A DNA stretch of 64,000 nt from Ceratothoa steindachneri. Its lineage: Eukaryota > Arthropoda > Malacostraca > Isopoda > Cymothoidae. Positions 1-10,569 of this stretch are shown here, one piece after another. The notes beneath the pieces are model-generated. The model was given only the letters and a program-made list of their open reading frames with translations. It was not told where the DNA came from and did no database searches. Positions within the stretch are counted from its first letter, which is position 1, and the number at the start of each line of letters is the position of its first letter. The stretch covers positions 36,425,726 through 36,489,725 of the forward strand of contig OZ018317.1 of the NCBI GenBank assembly GCA_963969495.1, read 5' to 3'. A program made the translations under genes and the position numbers.

Positions 1-420
1 TGACCAGTATTTTTCTCTGCATACATAGCCTGAGTCACCTGATCTCTTCGAGCTACAATGAAAATAAGGTGGGGGGCGGCAGAAAGGACTTCAATTTTGA
101 GGTTCACTGCGACCCGACGATATAAAGTCATTTTCAGTCGTCCTCGAGATAGACACACCGAAAGGACGAGGGGGCATTTGCGGGACCGTTTTCCTGAACC
201 TACTTGCAAAGATTGCCTGGTCCTCAGACTCTCCGACCCCTTTACTTCACTGTCTGGAGATTCTTTTCATAGTACAGGGATAACAGGGTCACTATCGCTT
301 ATCTTTCGTTCTTGGACCTGCCCCCATGATTGTGTTCTAATCAATTTTTTGGAGGAGGGAGGGTTCCCCATTCTTTTTAGTTTCTCGATTCGCTTAGCAA
401 GAGGGGCTTCTCTTTGGGTA
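1..420. other. no gene recognised
   Basis: An open frame of 137 codons exists on the + strand (58-471), but its translation shows no recognisable domain and its end runs into the degenerate repeat that follows. I see no splice sites or homology that would support a gene here. Confidence 0.4.
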
Positions 421-768
421 GTCCCGAGATATTATGATGCCTATCTTATCCTTCTCAACATTCACGCGTGATCCTAAAATTATATTACGCTTAAGTCACC
501 CTTCTCGTCATCCAATGATAGTCCTAAAACATTATGGCGAATATCTCAACCCTATCGTCACTCACGGGTAATCCTGCGATCTTATGATGTCTCCCTATCT
601 CGCCCTTTATCCACGGCTGATCAAGTGCCATTTTGATGTCTGTATCACACTTATCGTCAGCCTTGGCTGATCATGAGCTCTTATGGCCTTCATGTTACTC
701 TCATTAGCATCCTCTGGCCGATTATGTGTCCATAGGACGTTTACATCACCCTTATCCTCATAAGAAGG
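420..768. repeat. degenerate minisatellite, about 49-bp unit
   Basis: A motif of the type gatcctRNNatcttatgatg recurs at about 421, 469, 517, 567, 617, 666 and 717, giving roughly seven diverged copies with a spacing close to 49 bp. Copies differ by many substitutions, so the array looks old. Confidence 0.6.
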
Positions 769-1205
769 ATGACGAAGGATTCGACGCTGTTGTAACACGG
801 GGTAGAGAGATCGCGGATGCGAAGAACTACTGCAAGGGACGTTCTAAGCTCCACGTACCGGGTGGCGATGAAAATAAGGGCTTGAATGGTAGGGTAAACA
901 ACGCGGGTAGGCACCGTGCCACGAAAAAGGCGACAGACGCGGTCTGTTATTGTGGCACCCAAGGGCCACTTTTTGTCCCTCTCTTCGTCGGTAGGGAGTG
1001 ATAATAGATTACACCGCAGGATGGAGGGTCTCACAAATATCGAGAGCGTCTTAAAGCTGGTTAAATTCGTATTTGGTACTTGTAGTCTTTGTAGGAACTT
1101 GTTTCAAGAGACTTGTTCCCTCACAACCCCAGGATTTGAGGTTGATTACTTGTCTCTTTCTGTTCTTGGCATTTATTTGTTTTTCTCTATGTTCTTATCC
1201 TAATT
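769..1205. other. no gene recognised
   Basis: Overlapping short frames occur on both strands (726-1001 +, 741-1034 -, 916-1203 +). None shows a domain or family signature, so I leave the stretch unassigned. Confidence 0.4.
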
Positions 1206-1207
1206 CA

Positions 1208-1930
1208 TTCAGGTCCTAGCACGAACAGGCTCACAAACATTCCCTAACACGACCGGGACTCACAAACATGCCCTAATACGACCGGGACTCACAAACATGC
1301 CCTAATAAGACCGGGACTCACAAACAGTCCATAACACGACCGGGACTCACATACCTGTCCTAACACGGCCGGGACCCACAAACTTGCCCTAACACGACCG
1401 GGACTCACAAGCATGCCCTAACACAACCAGGACTCACAAACAGTCCCTAACTAGACCGGGACTCACAAACATGCCCTAACACGACCGGGACTAACGAACT
1501 TGCCCTAACACGAACGGGACTCACAAACATGCCATAACACGACCGTGACTCACAAACAGTCCCTAACTAGACCGAGACACACAAACATGCCCTAATACGA
1601 CCCGGACTCACAAACAGTCCCTAACTCGACCGGAACTCACAAGCATGTCCTAACACGACCGAGACTCACAAACATCTCCTGACATGACTGGACTCACAAA
1701 CATCGCCTAACAAGACCGGGACTCACAAACATCCGCGAACACGACAAAGACTCACAAACATCTTCTAACACGACTGAGACTCACAAACATCTCCTAACAC
1801 GACCGGGACTCACAAACATCCGCGAACACGACAAAGACTCACAAACATCTTCTAACACGACTGAGACTCACAAACATCTCCTAACACGACTGGGAGAAAC
1901 ATGACCGGGACTCACAAACAGTCCCTAACA
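1208..1930. repeat. minisatellite, about 29-bp unit (about 24 copies)
   Basis: The unit reads approximately ccctaacacgaccgggact followed by cacaaacatg. It is repeated head to tail over about 720 bp. Most copies differ by one to four bases. A stretch of two units (about 1723-1798) is repeated almost exactly at 1800-1875, a small higher-order repeat. The uniform spacing has no unique spacers, which rules out a CRISPR array. Confidence 0.9.
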
Positions 1931-2720
1931 ACAAGCCTATTTATATACTGAGTAAACAAGTGCAAAAGAGGCCATTATAAGCCTCTTCTGTTACGCCTTC
2001 CGTTGTTTTTCCTTCGGTCTCAATGGCGAGCAAATTGTAGCCCGAGCCCCGATATCTGAGTCCGCTAATCGGTCCTAAATATCGGTGTTGGGAGGTCATT
2101 AGAGGTCACCAGTGACCTCATTCGCCATTATTCGCCGGAAGGTCTTTTGTTCCTCGTCTGCGGCTACAAAGAACCGCCACATTTATGGGAACGATTCGAA
2201 CGACATCGAAAAGACCTCCGAGGGTTGTATCGAGAGTGATGACCGGAGGGGTGTTGGAGGGTGGAGTATGTGTTGGGGGAAGGTGGAGTGTATTGAAAGA
2301 TGGGGAGTGAGGCGTCACTTATAGTTATTGCAGTAGTATGCTGTTAATAGAGGCGTTTATTTGGTGAAATAGTTGATGAGTTTGTGTAGGTCTGAAAGTT
2401 GGTAGAAGTATGAAAGTGTTAGAAGATTTGTCAGTTATTATCTCCGAGAGTTAGGTGAGTATATGTGTTTGTGTGGTCGAATAGTGGATATGTATGACAA
2501 GATAAATGATTTCCCTGCGAGGAGGAGATATGTTAAATATAAGAGATATTTTACCTTTGGAAATAATTATATTTAGTGATTTTAAAAAGAGGGTGAAGTT
2601 AGTGTAAGTGAAAATATGTTAAGGTTTGTATTAGAGGAGATTAAACACTAATGGAAAATAGTAATTAAGAGAAAAATATTAATTTGTTAGTTTTAATACC
2701 GCTCATCCTCACTAGTTTTG
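1931..2720. other. no gene recognised
   Basis: Moderate-GC sequence to about 2330 followed by AG-rich and AT-rich sequence. Two short overlapping frames (2112-2324 + and 2118-2318 -) carry no recognisable domain. Confidence 0.4.
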
Positions 2721-2723
2721 GTC

Positions 2724-2990
2724 TTTTATTTCTGACGACGAGACCTACTGATTAGCGTGGAATCTGAACCACGGGAATCTAAAGTATAGGGCTGCTACCA
2801 GAAATTCAACCCAAATCGGGAGTCCATCCTGGGACTAACCTTAGCTAATGTGGCTTAACTTCAATCGTTTGTAGAGCTTTTATTTCTGACTATGGGACCT
2901 ACTCAGCGTGGAATCCGAACCACGGGAATCTACCACGTATGTGGGCCACCGGAAATTCAAACCGGGGGTGACTAACCACTCTCGGTGGGT
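2724..2990 (-). repeat. two tandem copies of a SINE-like fragment
   Basis: The text tttatttctgac, then gacctact, then gtggaatcYgaaccacggg appears at 2730-2780 and again at 2880-2932, about 155 bp apart. On the minus strand this reads as a Pol III B-box-like motif, GTGGTTCGGATTCCAC, followed by AATCAGTAGGTC and GTCAGAAATAAAAG. Shorter copies of the same tail occur at about 10320 and about 49565 on the plus strand, so it is a dispersed family. A tRNA-derived SINE is my inference; the A box is not clear. Confidence 0.5.
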
Positions 2991-3221
2991 GGAATGCGGT
3001 GGGAATTTCAAAATGTGTGAATGTATATATTCATTTCGTTGTCTTCAATTAGGTAGTGATGGGCTCGTCTGAACAACAGTACTCAGCAACATATCGTGAC
3101 TTGTGATTGATCAGAAATCTGGACTTAATATTATTAAACGAGAGCAATTCAAAGTCTCCATGAGAAGTGTACTCATTCGCCCACTCGTATCACTCATTCT
3201 TTGACTTTAATAATAATATTA

Positions 3222-3303
3222 ATGAGAAGAAGAAGAAGAAGAAGAAGAAGAAGAAGAAGAAGAAGAAGAAGAAGAAGAAGAAGAAGAAGAAGAAGAAGAA
3301 GAA
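3222..3303. repeat. (GAA)n microsatellite
   Basis: About 27 uninterrupted GAA/AAG triplets. The poly-lysine frame across it is an artefact. Confidence 0.97.
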
Positions 3304-4128
3304 AATTTTTAAGATGAAAAAATGCCATCTAAGATCATACCAGGGAGGACAATCCCAGCTACCAATCACCTTTGCTTTTGAGATATCCGGTCATCCTTAT
3401 TTATAATTATGTTAATCATTCTTCATTATTTATTGTTTTTCTTTGTTTTGTTTTTATTATTCTGCCTATCGATTCTTCGTTATTTATTATTTGCCTTATC
3501 ATTTCTTCATTATATAGTCAATTAAGCGCCTTCTCCCTTTTCATGGATGCTAGTAAATCCAGTCTCGAATCTTCTTAACAAGAGATAACCAACGAGGGCA
3601 TCTTCGTCAGGAGGTTTTTGAGGCCCCACCAACGAGTGGTGGGGCTAGGAGGGCACATAATCCTGCGGATCTGAGCTGCAGCATGGTTGGCCATGATGCA
3701 CCGGACACACCGGAGATGGTCGATTCCTCGTCAGTGGCTAAGGAGTGGGATTTCCCGGCTGGGTGTCGGGCTAGAGTCCCGACGAGAGCGACACCAAAAC
3801 GCTGAGCGGGTGCAGCGAGATGCAGACCACTTTGGCAGTGCGTTGAGTTTGAGGCATACGTGCAGACAGTTCCAGCCGCGCATGTCACTAACACAACCAA
3901 TTACTACACCGCTGTCACCCCCCTTCCCACCCAAGCGCACACAAAGCATCACTCTTCCGCCCCTGAACCTATCGAAGGGGTTTTCATATTTACACTTCCC
4001 TGATGCGGAACGCTTAGCCCCCTCTTAGGTCACGAAGGGCGCCCTGCGTGCTGGTGTGGGGGTTGGCAATACTACCGCTCTTTTTGCACCTTACTTCCAA
4101 CCAGGACCGGTCTTTGGTGCACATAAGA
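3304..4128. other. no gene recognised; GC-richer patch at 3600-4030
   Basis: The stretch 3600-4030 is less AT-rich than its surroundings and has overlapping frames on both strands (3607-3900 -, 3687-4028 +, 3731-3952 -). None shows a domain I can name. It may be an unrecognised repeat, because the sequence just downstream is shared with the LINE relic near 30 kb. Confidence 0.35.
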
Positions 4129-4129
4129 T

Positions 4130-4240
4130 TGCCAAAGACTGTCATTCTAATCTTTATGTGAATTTCATTATCTGTTCGGAAAACCTTGTCCATGCCAATG
4201 CTGTTCATCCTGATCTTTATGTGAATTTCATTATACGGTG
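4130..4240 (-). repeat. dispersed repeat fragment shared with the LINE relic at 30 kb
   Basis: The text gtcattctRatctttatgt followed by gaatttcattat occurs twice here, about 68 bp apart, and again at about 30005-30035. On the minus strand both loci translate to a similar peptide (NE.HIKIRMT here, NEVYIKIRMT there), consistent with a shared LINE-derived origin. Confidence 0.5.
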
Positions 4241-4299
4241 TGAGGAACTCTATTTTCTCGTTTTATAGAACTACTGACCTAGAAATTTTGCAGACTTCA

Positions 4300-4885
4300 T
4301 TTAGTTATTCACCTAGGGTCGTGGTAGGGTATTGGTCTAAACATTGGTGGGGACTTCGTCTAGTTTTTCACAAAAAAGTGGTTGGGTCTTCGCGGTGTGG
4401 TATTCGTCTGAGTATTTTTTAAGAAAAGTGTTGGCGTCTGGCCTAGATTTTCTTCTAGTTATTCGTCTAGTAACGACATGGGGTCTTCATTTAGGAATTC
4501 GTCTAGAAAAGCGGTGGGGTCTTCGCGGTTTGCTATTCGTCAAAGTATTCTTAAGAGAAGTGTTGGTGTCTTGGCCTAGATTTTTGTCTAGTTATTTGTA
4601 TAGTGACGAGATGGGGGTCATCATATAGGTATTCGTCTAGAAAATTGGCGGGATCGTCGCGGTAGGGTATTCTTCTAAGTATTCTTTAAGAAAGTGTTCT
4701 GGTATTCACTTGGATCTTGGTTAGTTATTCGTCTAGTAACGAGATTTGGTCTTCATCTAGAAAAGCGGTGGAGTCTGTCTAGAAAAGTGGTGGGAGTCTT
4801 CGTCTATAAAAGCAGGGGAGTCTCTCTAGAAAAGTGGTGGAATTCTACGTTTAGGAATTCGTCTAGAAAAGTGATGCGATCATAA
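4300..4885. repeat. complex minisatellite built on gtctagaaaagYggtgg
   Basis: Motifs attcgtctagaaaag, ggtggggtcttcgcggt and gtctagttattcgtctag recur irregularly. A longer period of about 180 bp is visible: the block starting near 4395 (gtattcgtctgagtattt) recurs near 4530 and 4665. Short frames across the array are by-products. Confidence 0.75.
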
Positions 4886-5041
4886 CTGATGCGAGGACAT
4901 AGAAGTTTCTTTGTCTTCCGAAACGATCTGTCATGGGTTTGGGAATGGACAAAAAGCTGTGGAAATTAAAGTGTTATGGGTGCTAACGGTTGACTTTTAT
5001 ATGAATGAGATTGAGCGAGCGTTTGAGTTGTTAAATGAGAG

Positions 5042-5162
5042 AGCTGTGCGCCATTTCAACTGAGATACAACCCGAGGAATCGTAACTCAGCAGTAACGAG
5101 GATTCGAACGTCGTTCGCTAAGTAGGCGCTTGATCTTGTAACCCGTCTGCCCTTCCGGCTCG
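5042..5162 (-). repeat. tRNA-derived SINE-like sequence
   Basis: The minus strand contains GGGCAGACGGGTTA (A-box-like), then AGCGCCTACTTAGCGAACGA and, about 40 bp on, GTTCGAATCCTCGTTAC (a near-consensus B box). This layout is that of a tRNA-related Pol III promoter, but no full cloverleaf or CCA-adjacent stem is apparent. A SINE head or tRNA pseudogene is likelier than a functional tRNA. Confidence 0.5.
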
Positions 5163-5498
5163 TTTAACTGATTCCTCTCCCTTTTTGAATAGTTGGTTTG
5201 TTTTAGAGGTTTTGGATTGATTTGTACATGTACATATCACCTATTTCGAATCTGTTGACCAAAATACACATCTCGAAGTGAAACTCATCGATAATTTGTC
5301 AAAACAACGTTTGATATTCGACAGCGATTAGCCGAATTGACCAAGCAGATATGATCAGGCGATGTAAACAGTAGGCGGAGACGAATTATTCTAACCTAGT
5401 GCCTTGAAGATGGTCTGCAATGCCCCACGAAATGAATAAATGAGTGTTTATTAAACTTAATTTCTTAGTGGTGCCATACTAGTCCTATGGTTAACTTT

Positions 5499-5501
<3 letters not shown>
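5163..5501. other. no gene recognised
   Basis: AT-rich sequence with no open frame of note and no recognised repeat. Confidence 0.4.

Positions 5502-5555
<54 letters not shown>
5502..5555. repeat. (TA)n microsatellite
   Basis: An uninterrupted TA run of about 54 bp. Confidence 0.97.
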
Positions 5556-5557
<2 letters not shown>

Positions 5558-5691
5558 CTATTAAAACACATGCTAATCAAAATTCCTTTATCTCCCACAG
5601 GTGGCGTCTTTCAGCATAAGATTCCGTTGAACTCGATCATCAAGTAGTTTTCTGGATAGTGATGCATCGTGAGTGAACATGTACTCAAATC

Positions 5692-5794
5692 GAGAGAGAG
5701 CAGATATGCACTTCGTGTATGGTTAGATTAAGTTAAGTTAGGTTAGCCTATAGCGGAACTAAACCATACACGAAGTGCAGATCTGCTCTCTCTC
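5692..5794. other. inverted-repeat hairpin (33-bp arms)
   Basis: The left arm 5692-5724 (core atgcacttcgtgtatggtt) and right arm 5762-5794 (core aaccatacacgaagtgca) are reverse complements over 33 bp with one mismatch, separated by about 37 bp containing ttaagttaagttaggttag. The right arm continues into a short (CT)n run. A miniature foldback element or a pre-miRNA-like hairpin are both possible. It begins about 40 bp from the pseudogene on the other strand. Confidence 0.75.
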
Positions 5795-5834
5795 TCTCTC
5801 TCCATCTATTTTTAAACACCCTGTATATATATAT

Positions 5835-6071
5835 TAACTTCCAAAGTTCTTTTGCAGAGCTCGCAGATGAAATGAGGTGACCAAGGTTTGTCTTGATCTC
5901 CGACATGACATGCATGCCGAAATATGCCTTGTAGGCCTCACACATTTTAGCTGATCTCTCTACAGAGTACTTTTTCGCTCTTGTCTTAATAGATTCGCCA
6001 CAAACATAGCAAAATGCGTCTGTCGGATGGTAAAACCTAATACCATGTATGACGAATGCTTCTATCAATGA
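5835..6071 (-). pseudogene. cysteine-rich zinc-binding-domain pseudogene (frameshifted)
   Basis: The minus-strand translation starts near 6068 and contains TDAFCYVCGE followed by KMCEAYKAYFGMHV. This resembles the N-terminal domain of a dispersed, uncharacterised arthropod protein family in which the CxxC pair is followed by a VGDQDK...WSPHFIC..C motif. Here the frame breaks at about 5908: the bases catgtcatgtcgg contain a 5-bp duplication (atgtc). If that duplication is skipped, the other frame reads VGDQDKPWSPHFICELC, exactly the expected continuation. The copy ends at an AT-rich stretch near 5830. I infer a truncated, non-functional retro-type or transposon-derived copy. The family's function is unknown to me. 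Confidence 0.6.
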
Positions 6072-6590
6072 CGAGTGACGATGTCTGCGACGGCTAGAGT
6101 CAAATTGACCTGTTGAGTGTACATTCCTTGTATTTATACAGTCATCTACGTTGCCAGAATGTTCTAGAAATTCTTCAAACTTATAAAAATTTCTCCAAAG
6201 TTCTAGAAAGCTCTACAGTGTATTTTTTGCCAAATTAGTACTGAATTTATGTGGAATGTAAGAGAACTGCCATTGCTGTCCAGGTCGCAAAAAACAAAAT
6301 ATAAGGGAAATAATAACTATTACTACTGTATTACTGTTTCTATAACTTTTAAGTACAGCATATCATGTTTATACCATAACAAAAAAACATAACCCTTGAA
6401 ACCTTTTATATATTTTTACTATTTGCATCATTTATGTTATTTATCATAAATGGGCTAATTTAAAAATTCAATGTCCCAGCCACAAAAGCAAAGTGTGTGG
6501 ATTAAAATTGACGTTCTTTTATTTAATAGAGCCACAAACAATTGGAAAATAACACTTAAACCAAGGAGAAGACAAAAGTGAAACTTTGTT
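6072..6590. other. no gene recognised
   Basis: AT-rich sequence; nothing identified on either strand. Confidence 0.4.
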
Positions 6591-6775
6591 ACACAGTGAA
6601 ATCAATGATATTCTACCCATATACCTCGATGAGTGAGTAAAAATCCAAGATATTCTGTCCCTTTACCTTGATAAGGGAGAAAAGATCGATGGTATTCTTT
6701 CTATTTAGCTCGCTGACTGAGTAAAAATCAATGACAATCTATCCCTTTTCTTCGATGGGTGAGTAGGCAAATAGG
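6590..6775. repeat. short tandem repeat, about 60-bp unit, three copies
   Basis: The motif gatattctRyccYttwccTcgatgRgtgagtaaaaatc recurs at about 6605, 6650, 6690 and 6735 with considerable divergence. Confidence 0.6.
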
Positions 6776-6839
6776 CAAAGGAGTCGAAACGTAACCAAAT
6801 CATGAATAGCAATTTTCTCCCATCGACCTATTTCATCTC

Positions 6840-7560
6840 CCTCTTTATCAAAATCAACCCCCCAAAGCAAATATAATGGGTTTTTTAAGAGAACGGTTTT
6901 TTATGATGAAAAATACTAGTTTCGGATCATCAAGTTCTATCTTTCACATGTACGAACACTGAAAAGATTGACCAAATTAATTTCTTATATATAAAACAAG
7001 AGGCACGGCATCGCCACTCTTTCTTATAGGAGGAGCTTGCGCTTCGCAGGCAGACCTTCTGCCTGTGGCCTAAGGCCTATCTGGCTTTTGCAAAGACCTT
7101 TTGGTCTAAAATATTTAGAAAATTTTCAGTACATATCTTCTAGTAATTTTCTCTTGGTCTATTTTTTCATATCACAATCCTCACGATTCTATATTTTTTT
7201 CATTCAAAATTTGCTCTAGTCATTTTATTTTGATTTACCCTTTTTTTTTAGGTGCCAGTAGATATTTCCTCCTGATAAAGATTAAAATAAAAATCTATTT
7301 TCGAAATAAATTCGATAAAACTTTCGAATATACTAAAAAATAAAATAAAGAGTACTTATGCCTAAATTTTAATATCTTTTTTTAACTACACCATTTGCAA
7401 TATTTTTTTTTTAATTTCTCATTTTATAATCATATTTATTTTTTCAGAACTTCGCCATTTTATTTTTTCAAACTTTAAAGCAACTCTTAGAATAAACTTT
7501 GATAAAAACTCAAAATATACCTAAGTCACAACTGAACTAAGAGAACAAATAATATTTATT
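6840..7560. repeat. AT-rich dispersed repeat with a GC-rich palindromic head
   Basis: At 6990-7080 the sequence ggcacggcatcgccactct then ggagcttgcgcttcgcagg is followed by small nested inverted repeats (gcaggcagaccttctgcctg and gcctaaggc) before a long AT-rich body. The reverse complement of the same head (gcgaagcgcaagctcccc, then ggagtggcgaaccattgcc) lies at about 29490-29555, also beside AT-rich sequence. I infer a dispersed element family; class unknown. Confidence 0.5.
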
Positions 7561-7984
7561 ATTATTCAACCCCTCCAAAAGATCCCGTTCTTAAAATATA
7601 GTGTTATGGGTAAGAGAAAAGAAGAGAGAAAAACAACAACAACCAAAAATAATAACCCAACCAACGAGAGATACAAATCATTGAGGGAATATTAACAATG
7701 AGTGCAACTTCATCTTATTGTTTAGCTGATTCCTATATAGGAAGTGATAATGGACCAATCACGGTCTAGGATTCTGCCACGCTACTCCTGCCGTTGGGCG
7801 AATATTTTTCTCCCACCTATTGGTAAGGTCGTCTTTCGGGTATCTTTATCTATATACTTAATTGGACACCTTTAACATAGGGACAACTCAAAGTAAGGCG
7901 TAGTTGTACAGTTTATGTTTAAAGGATTTGATTAAACTGACATCAAGCCATTTTACCATTCTCGATAGATGTTTTCAGTTATCA
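7561..7984. other. no gene recognised
   Basis: No domain-bearing frame or recognisable repeat. Confidence 0.4.
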
Positions 7985-8456
7985 CTGAGGACCTGTATCG
8001 ACGAGATACAGGCGGTATCTGAGAGAGGATAATTTCAAGCTGTCAACGACATACCTGCGCTATCTGAGGGGAGATAACTTCATGCTGTCAACGACATGCT
8101 GGTACTATCTGCGAGGGAATAACTTCATGTTGTCAACGAGATACAGGCGATAACTGCTAGGACATAACTTCATGCTGTCAACGAGATACAAGGTCTATCT
8201 GAGACGGGATAACTTCATACTGTCAACGAGATACGAGCACTATCTGAGACGGGATAACTTCATGCTATCAACGACATGCTGGTACTATCTGCGAGGGAAT
8301 AACTTCATGTTGTCAACGAGATACAGGCGATAACTGATAGGACATAACTTCATGCTGTCAACCTGATACAAATGCTTTCTTAGACGGGATAATTTCATAC
8401 TGTCAACGAGATACAGACGCTATCTGAGAGGGGATAACTTCATGCTGTCAACAAAG
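7985..8456. repeat. minisatellite, 45-bp unit with 180-bp higher-order period
   Basis: The unit is approximately aacgagatacaggcgctatc tgagaggggataacttcatg ctgtc, repeated about ten times. A two-unit variant block (acgacatgctggtactatct onward) at about 8090-8180 recurs almost exactly at about 8270-8360, giving a four-unit higher-order repeat. Confidence 0.92.
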
Positions 8457-8579
8457 AAGGGATGTATATATTTGCCAAGACAACCTCGTTAATTCCCCTT
8501 AACAAAAGATCTTTTGTGCTCATCCTTTCGCAATTACAATAGAAATGAGTACTGAATGGCCTCGGGAGTTATGTTTTTG

Positions 8580-8592
8580 CCCCCCCCCCCTT
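8580..8592. repeat. poly-C tract
   Basis: A homopolymer run of about 12 C. Confidence 0.9.
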
Positions 8593-8766
8593 AGCCTGAA
8601 TAATTGTAACCCTTTCGGCTTAATTGAGTTAGGAAATGGGACTCATTGGTTGAGGGAGGGAGTGGTTCATCGGATCGTGAACACCAGACTCAAAGGAAAA
8701 GTACCAAGCTCCCTTTAATGGGTTATTCATTCACGCCGCCGCAAAAAATATTAGACTTGTTTCCTC

Positions 8767-8799
<33 letters not shown>

Positions 8800-8825
8800 A
8801 AAGAGGGAGAGAGAGAGAGAGAGAG
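8767..8825. repeat. (GT)n(GA)n compound microsatellite
   Basis: A (TG)n run passes directly into (AG)n with a gagg interruption. Confidence 0.95.
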
Positions 8826-9058
8826 CGGAGAGAAACAGCGGGGGAAAGAGACCGCGTTTTTTGTCTCGTAATCGAATTCTAATGGAATTGTGTCACCATT
8901 TCTGCGAATCGGAAACAGGCCTCAATTGATGAGCTACCATCGCTCCATCATCAGAAACAGCGACGACAAAAAAACAGCCCCGAAACAGACCTAAGCTCAA
9001 TAAAAAGGCGCGGAGAAATATTATGAGTAAATAAATTTTCCATTCCATTTGGTGATTA

Positions 9059-9060
<2 letters not shown>

Positions 9061-9144
<84 letters not shown>
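9061..9144. repeat. (TA)n microsatellite
   Basis: An uninterrupted TA run of 84 bp abutting the left inverted repeat of the Penelope-like element. Confidence 0.97.
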
Positions 9145-9147
<3 letters not shown>

Positions 9148-9150
9148 ATA

Positions 9151-9888
9151 AAACCACTTTTTGAGCACACAGTTTATTGAACCGAAACTAGTTTTGGTAT
9201 GAATTTTTCTATACCATCTTCAGCCGTTAACTGAGAGAAATTGACAAAGAAAACAGAAATACTAAAATATCCAGAAACCGGCAACTAACATTAATCAGGA
9301 GGTGTGATTCTTAGGTGATTAACAATATTTTTTTAAATGGGGTCTGATACATAGCGGCTACATTTGTGTTAACCTTTTGACAGATTAAAGTTTGAGATTT
9401 CTGTGATTAATATAGATTCGATCATTTTTCTTTTATTAAAATCGTTACATTGGTAAATTATTTGGACACTAGAGAAATCAATTATGTGGTTGGTGTTTTT
9501 CACATGGGTGAAAATATTAGAAACATCGCTTGCTCTACGAATATCCCCCTTATGTTCATAAATAAGTTTATTTAACGACCTCCTGGTCTCTCCCATATAG
9601 AAGGAGGGGCAATTTGGAGTTTTATATGGGATCAGGTGAATGCCTGTATCTATATTAGGCGATTCAGGTTTAGTGGACCGAAATGATTTTTTAATAGTTT
9701 TTTATTTTTAAATAATTGTTAATCACCTAAAACTAACCCCTCCTGATTAATGTCAGTTGCCGGTTTCTGGATATTTTAGTATTTCTGTTTTCTTTGTCAA
9801 TTTCTCTCAGTTAACGGCTGAAGATGGTATAGAAAACTTCATACCAAAACTAGTTTCGGTTCAATAAACTGTGTGCTCAAAAAGTGGT
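9151..9888 (-). mobile_element. Penelope-like element, 3' part with inverted terminal repeats
   Basis: Arms 9151-9330 and 9710-9888 are inverted copies of each other. On the left they contain accgaaactagttttggtat and ataccatcttcagccgttaa; on the right the complementary cggctgaagatggtat and aaactagtttcggttcaata. The phrase ctgaagatgg followed by tagtttcggt is the style of Penelope-like element termini. The roughly 380 bp between the arms encode the GIY-YIG endonuclease tail on the minus strand. Penelope-like elements often carry a partial inverted copy of their terminal repeat; this copy has lost its reverse transcriptase. A (TA)n tract flanks each side. Confidence 0.8.
9369..9660 (-). pseudogene. 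Penelope-like GIY-YIG endonuclease fragment
   Basis: The minus strand reads GIHLIPYKTPNCPSFYMGET, then RRSLNKLIYEHKGDIRRAS, HVKNTNHIIDF, KRKMIESILI and NLSKG with a stop at 9369. This is the order found in the C-terminal GIY-YIG domain of Penelope-like retroelements: a GIY-like start, a Y.GET.R catalytic helix with Arg, the EH, the N/H-rich segment and the K.E..LI helix with its Glu. The usual GVY-YIG tyrosine pair is altered (GIH, FYMG). Only the endonuclease end remains, so the copy cannot mobilise itself. Confidence 0.8.
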
Positions 9889-9934
9889 TTCATTGTACAT
9901 TAATTTACTTGCTATTGGGAAAAACAGTGTCTTC

Positions 9935-9937
9935 ATA

Positions 9938-9982
<45 letters not shown>
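9935..9982. repeat. (TA)n microsatellite
   Basis: A TA run of about 48 bp with one interruption. Confidence 0.95.
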
Positions 9983-9984
<2 letters not shown>

Positions 9985-10569
9985 TATTGGGACAAAAATT
10001 ATCTTGATATGTGTATTTTCTAAGTTTTCGGTATGAAGCAAAAGTCCTTTCTCAAAGATATTCTCAGGGTGAGGCATGAAGAGAGAATTATCCACCCGGA
10101 AAACTACCACCCATACTTTTAGCTTCTTTATCCTGGTAATGTATTAACACCTTTATATACTTCTCTTACAATGTGCCACATTTAATGATAGTAATAAGCA
10201 AAATATAGGTGCCAAAGAATAGTCTTATCTCCCAATCACTAATAGCCAGAGGCACCTAGGTAATGTGAGTGTGAAAAGGAATGGAAAGAATTAAGTGTGA
10301 ATGGTGTATGGTGTTTCAGATCATACGTTAATCAGTAGGTCCGTCATGTCCTGGGTATGGGAAATATTACTTTCTTCCCCTTCGACTACCAAGGTTTGCC
10401 TCACCTAGTTCCTCTCTGAGCTAGGTGCAGATAAGGGCGTTAAAAACATTTTGACTATAAAGGAAAGGACTGTAGAATCAATTAAATACGAACATATTAT
10501 TAAAGAATGACAAATGCAAAGAAAAATAAATCGTAGCTTAGGATAAAAAAATAACAGGACATTATTTTA
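9983..10569. other. no gene recognised; one SINE-tail fragment
   Basis: Only the short text acgttaatcagtaggtcc at about 10325-10342 is recognisable. It is shared with 49580 and, in reverse, with 2724-2935. Confidence 0.4.

Noticed and set aside
58..471. 137-codon open frame at the window start
   Set aside because: No domain, no family resemblance, and the 3' part overlaps a degenerate repeat.
1208..1930. Regularly spaced ~29-bp repeats resembling a CRISPR array
   Set aside because: The repeats are head to tail with no unique spacers, and the sequence is clearly eukaryotic; this is a minisatellite.
3167..3406. Frame with a long poly-lysine run
   Set aside because: It is the translation of a (GAA)n microsatellite.
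5726..5755. ttaagttaagttaggttag as arthropod telomere-like TTAGG repeats
   Set aside because: Only one or two imperfect units, located in the loop of a hairpin.
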